Source of the DNA: Pseudoflavitalea rhizosphaerae
GTDB taxonomy: Bacteria; Bacteroidota; Bacteroidia; Chitinophagales; Chitinophagaceae
Direction: 5' to 3'
Assembly: GCF_003991355.1 (NCBI RefSeq)
Contig: NZ_RCSU01000008.1
Coordinates: 124,001-188,000, forward strand
Length of the DNA: 64,000 bases
Shown here: in pieces, positions 61,706 to 64,000 of the stretch
Numbering within the stretch: the stretch's first letter is position 1
How the letters are laid out: the number at the start of each line of letters is the position of its first letter
Position numbers and translations under genes: made by a program
The notes under the pieces: model-generated
Database searches by the model: none
What the model was told of the DNA's origin: nothing
What the model saw: the letters and a program-made list of their open reading frames with translations, nothing else

Positions 61706-63106
61706 TTACAGATTATATCCTTCGTTCTGCTTCAGGTTTGGATTCCTCACCAGTTCCGAGTTGGGAAAAGGAAGAATCAGTTTTGTATCCGGTTGCCCTT
61801 TGGATGTAAGCCAGCTAATGGCTTTGCCAAACCGCTTCATGTCCTGCCAGCGAAGTCCTTCGCCCACAAATTCTTTCCTGCGCTCCCATTCGATGGCATC
61901 CAGGAACGCATTGGCATCGGCGAAATCACCTGTGTTTTTCGCGGAGAGGTTTCTTTTTTGTCTGAGCTCGTTGAAGCGCGAAACATTCACCACTCCGTTT
62001 CGGGCGTCCACTTCAGCTGAGATCAGGTAGGCCTCGCTAAGCCTGATCATTGGATATACTACAAATGCATTGGCAGTTTGCAAAGTGTCTGTAGAGAATT
62101 TCATGAGGTAGGTCACCACCTTGCCTGCGCTACTGGCAAATTGTTCTTTCAGCATTATTGCGCGTGCATCCCCTGGTTCGTAAGCATTCACGAGATCAGG
62201 ATTAAGCCAGGTTTGTCCATTACCGGTAGCTCCGTTTGGTCTTCTGTAAGGCAGGCCGGGACTGAACAAACCGAACATTCCTGCACGATCATAGCCATAA
62301 GTGGCGGGTCCATCCACCACGCGGAAGAGGATCTCTTTATTGCCGGAATTCCCGTATCTGAAATTGCTGGTGAAGTCTTCGGAGAGAGCCGTTGCCGGGG
62401 AGCCGATCACCAGTTCTGCATATTTCCTGGCTTCTATTTTTTCTCCTCTGTTCAGGTGTACTCTTGCTCTCAGCAACTGCACTGCTTCCTTAGACATGGC
62501 ATTGGCAGTGGAGAAGGATGGCAGGAGATTTTCCGCATCAGTGAGATCAGTGAAAATGCGGGCATATACTTCTTCTTCCGTGTTCTTCGGGCGTTTGAGC
62601 TCGGCAGGATCTTCACTGGCGCCCAGTGTGATCACCACTCCCCTGTATGCCTGTACCAGCCTGAAATAGCAGAATGCGCGGATGGCAAGTGCTTCGCCCA
62701 GTTCTTTGTTCATGCTGGTGATGTTGCGTGATCTGAGATAATTGATAACGAAATTGGCATTACCGATAGCAGTATACGCAGCTGTATAGTGTGAACCGTT
62801 ACCGAAACCATCGCCGGGGTTCACATTGCAGGCCTCATAGCTTTGCGGGTTGTACATGGTGGATGTACCTCCCTGAATGGAGATCACATCATCTGCATAG
62901 ATATCCCAGATGGGATAGGTTTGATTACTGATGCCCTGGATCTTTGAATAGGCGCCGTTCACCAGCATTGGTATATCGGCAGGCCTGATCTGGTTCTCAC
63001 CAATGCTCATATCCGGATAGGGATCGTCCAGCATTTTGCTGCAGGAAGAAAATAAGCAGCAGAAGAATACGCATATATTTATGGGGAAGAAATATCTCCG
63101 TTTCAT
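61706..63106 (-). CDS. RagB/SusD family outer-membrane nutrient-binding lipoprotein
   Basis: A 466-residue surface lipoprotein: the signal YFFPINICVFFCCLFSSC gives the lipobox Cys, followed by SKMLDDPYPDMSI. Helical TPR-like repeats and the C-terminal block (LSEAYLISAEVDARNGVVNVSRFNELRQKRNL ... WERRKEFVGEGLRWQDMKRFGK) are typical. It caps the TonB-dependent SusC barrel encoded 18 bases upstream and helps to capture a glycan or peptide. The substrate cannot be inferred; no glycoside hydrolase is nearby. Confidence 0.95.
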   Translation of the reverse strand: MKRRYFFPINICVFFCCLFSSCSKMLDDPYPDMSIGENQIRPADIPMLVNGAYSKIQGISNQTYPIWDIYADDVISIQGGTSTMYNPQSYEACNVNPGDGFGNGSHYTAAYTAIGNANFVINYLRSRNITSMNKELGEALAIRAFCYFRLVQAYRGVVITLGASEDPAELKRPKNTEEEVYARIFTDLTDAENLLPSFSTANAMSKEAVQLLRARVHLNRGEKIEARKYAELVIGSPATALSEDFTSNFRYGNSGNKEILFRVVDGPATYGYDRAGMFGLFSPGLPYRRPNGATGNGQTWLNPDLVNAYEPGDARAIMLKEQFASSAGKVVTYLMKFSTDTLQTANAFVVYPMIRLSEAYLISAEVDARNGVVNVSRFNELRQKRNLSAKNTGDFADANAFLDAIEWERRKEFVGEGLRWQDMKRFGKAISWLTSKGQPDTKLILPFPNSELVRNPNLKQNEGYNL

Positions 63107-63124
63107 TTCTATTATTTTTTCAGT

Positions 63125-64000
63125 TTATAAAGTGACATCAATTCCGAATGCGATGGTCCTTGGGATAGGCACGAAGGAATATTGAATTCCGGTTTCGATC
63201 CCCACCTCAGGATCGGCCAGTTTCAGGTTCCTGTTCTTGATCACGAAAACATTTTGGAATGATGTATACAAACGAATAGCAGGGATACCGGCTTTCTTCA
63301 GCAGTTTTTCGTCGAACTGATAAGAGAGGGTCACGTTCCTCAGGCGCAGGTATGATGCATCGAAAAGATAATGGGTGGAAGGCAGCGTGTTCCAGTCTTC
63401 GGTCTGGCCTGCACCATGTGGTCCCACGATGGCGCGTGGATAGTAACTGTTGTCTCCGGGCTTTGACCATCTTTCAGTCGCATACTCGGGCCTGTTAGCC
63501 ATTACGCCAGACCAATCGATGCTGTACACACGGCTGTACTGATCGTCAAGATTATACAGTTTATTGCCTACGCTGAAAGTGAAGCTGGCATTCAGAGAGA
63601 AGCCATACCAGTTGGCGCCGAGGTTGAAGCCTCCGGAAAGTTTCGGTTGTGCCACAGGGATATAGTCCTGATCTGCTGCGCTTATCTTTCCATCCTTGTT
63701 CCTGTCTTCATACATCAGATCGCCGGTGTTGGGATCCACGCCCAGCGACTTGTACAAACGTAGGGAGCCAACTGATTGTCCCTTCTTCACAAAAGGCATA
63801 GGACCGCCAGGCATAAAATATCCGTATCCCATGATGGAGTCCCTGAGATAAAGGATCTTGTTCCTGTTGAAGTTCAGCGCCACGCCTGCATTCCAGGAGA
63901 ACTGATCTCTGCTTGTGGCCTTGCTGTTGTAAGTAAGTTCCAGGTCCACACCCTTGTTCTGAACCGTTCCGAGGTTTCCTTTCTGTGATGAGTAACCGCC
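63125..64000 (-). CDS. SusC/RagA family TonB-linked outer-membrane protein (C-terminal part)
   Basis: The frame is open to the right edge of the window, so the N-terminus with signal, CarboxypepD_reg and plug domains lies outside. Seen are the NKGVDLELTY motif, the alternating strands of the barrel (FSWNAGVALNFNRNKILYL, GGFNLGANWYGFSLNASFTFSVGNKLYN), and the terminal YLRLRNVTLSYQF ... YTSFQNVFVIKNRN ... PRTIAFGIDVTL with a C-terminal aromatic-poor end. About 292 residues of a protein normally near 1000. It forms a TonB-dependent pair with the SusD lipoprotein downstream. Confidence 0.95.
   Translation of the reverse strand, partial: GGYSSQKGNLGTVQNKGVDLELTYNSKATSRDQFSWNAGVALNFNRNKILYLRDSIMGYGYFMPGGPMPFVKKGQSVGSLRLYKSLGVDPNTGDLMYEDRNKDGKISAADQDYIPVAQPKLSGGFNLGANWYGFSLNASFTFSVGNKLYNLDDQYSRVYSIDWSGVMANRPEYATERWSKPGDNSYYPRAIVGPHGAGQTEDWNTLPSTHYLFDASYLRLRNVTLSYQFDEKLLKKAGIPAIRLYTSFQNVFVIKNRNLKLADPEVGIETGIQYSFVPIPRTIAFGIDVTL

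Overview
The window is a chromosomal segment of a Bacteroidota bacterium, most likely of the family Chitinophagaceae (Chitinophaga/Niastella-like; genus is inference). Seen in the sequence: SusC/SusD outer-membrane uptake genes, proteins with type IX secretion (T9SS) C-terminal sorting domains, lipoproteins, and Bacteroidota-type promoters (TTTG or TTG, 19-20 bases, then TAnnTTTG). Genes are densely packed on both strands. No tRNA, rRNA, CRISPR array, transposase or phage module was found.

Layout. 1-7.3 kb: a pentapeptide-repeat protein (cut by the left edge), a secreted M43-type metalloprotease, the remnant of an NTF2-like gene, two GNAT acetyltransferases around a MarR regulator, and a secreted serine hydrolase. 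7.3-15.8 kb: a dipeptide epimerase and malQ, a small membrane protein, an L,D-transpeptidase, 4-hydroxyphenylpyruvate dioxygenase, and hutG. 15.8-23.3 kb: a membrane protein of the so-called recombinase family, hutI, and a trehalose operon (OtsAB fusion plus GH15). 23.5-33.4 kb: a visibly AT-richer island with a lipoprotein, two giant RHS-type proteins and a candidate immunity gene. 33.6-37.4 kb: hutU, hutH and a MarR regulator. 37.7-40.2 kb: an MFS permease and a Gfo/Idh/MocA oxidoreductase. 40.4-45.3 kb: a four-gene run of secreted proteins. 45.7-50.8 kb: a lipoprotein, an exported TPR-CHAT protein and, convergently, an ECF sigma factor with a membrane TPR partner. 50.9-60.5 kb: OmpH/Skp-like protein, phosphohexomutase, DUF2279 protein, acyl-CoA-binding protein, flippase, glycosyltransferase, tpiA, a GlmU-like protein, ribosomal L31 and YajQ. 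60.6-64 kb: TlpA-like thioredoxin, SusD and the 3' part of a SusC gene.

How genes work together. All four histidine-degradation enzymes (HutH, HutU, HutI, HutG) are present in two separated operons. A 14-bp palindrome, TATAAGCGCTTATA, occurs upstream of both, and one copy sits on the promoter of the MarR gene next to hutH, so a single MarR repressor probably controls the whole pathway. A second MarR gene (3.8 kb) and the convergent GNAT gene carry near-identical palindromes abutting near-identical -7 boxes, which suggests a second small regulon. The CHAT/sigma locus is the best candidate for an undescribed signalling system: an envelope caspase-like protease that could act on a single-pass TPR anti-sigma-like protein. 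The AT-rich RHS island looks like a polymorphic-toxin locus with an overlapping membrane immunity candidate.

Repeats. Four ~105-bp nested inverted repeats and one solo hairpin of the same family (REPIN-like) are dispersed between genes. The solo copy supplies the last codons and the stop codon of the flippase gene.
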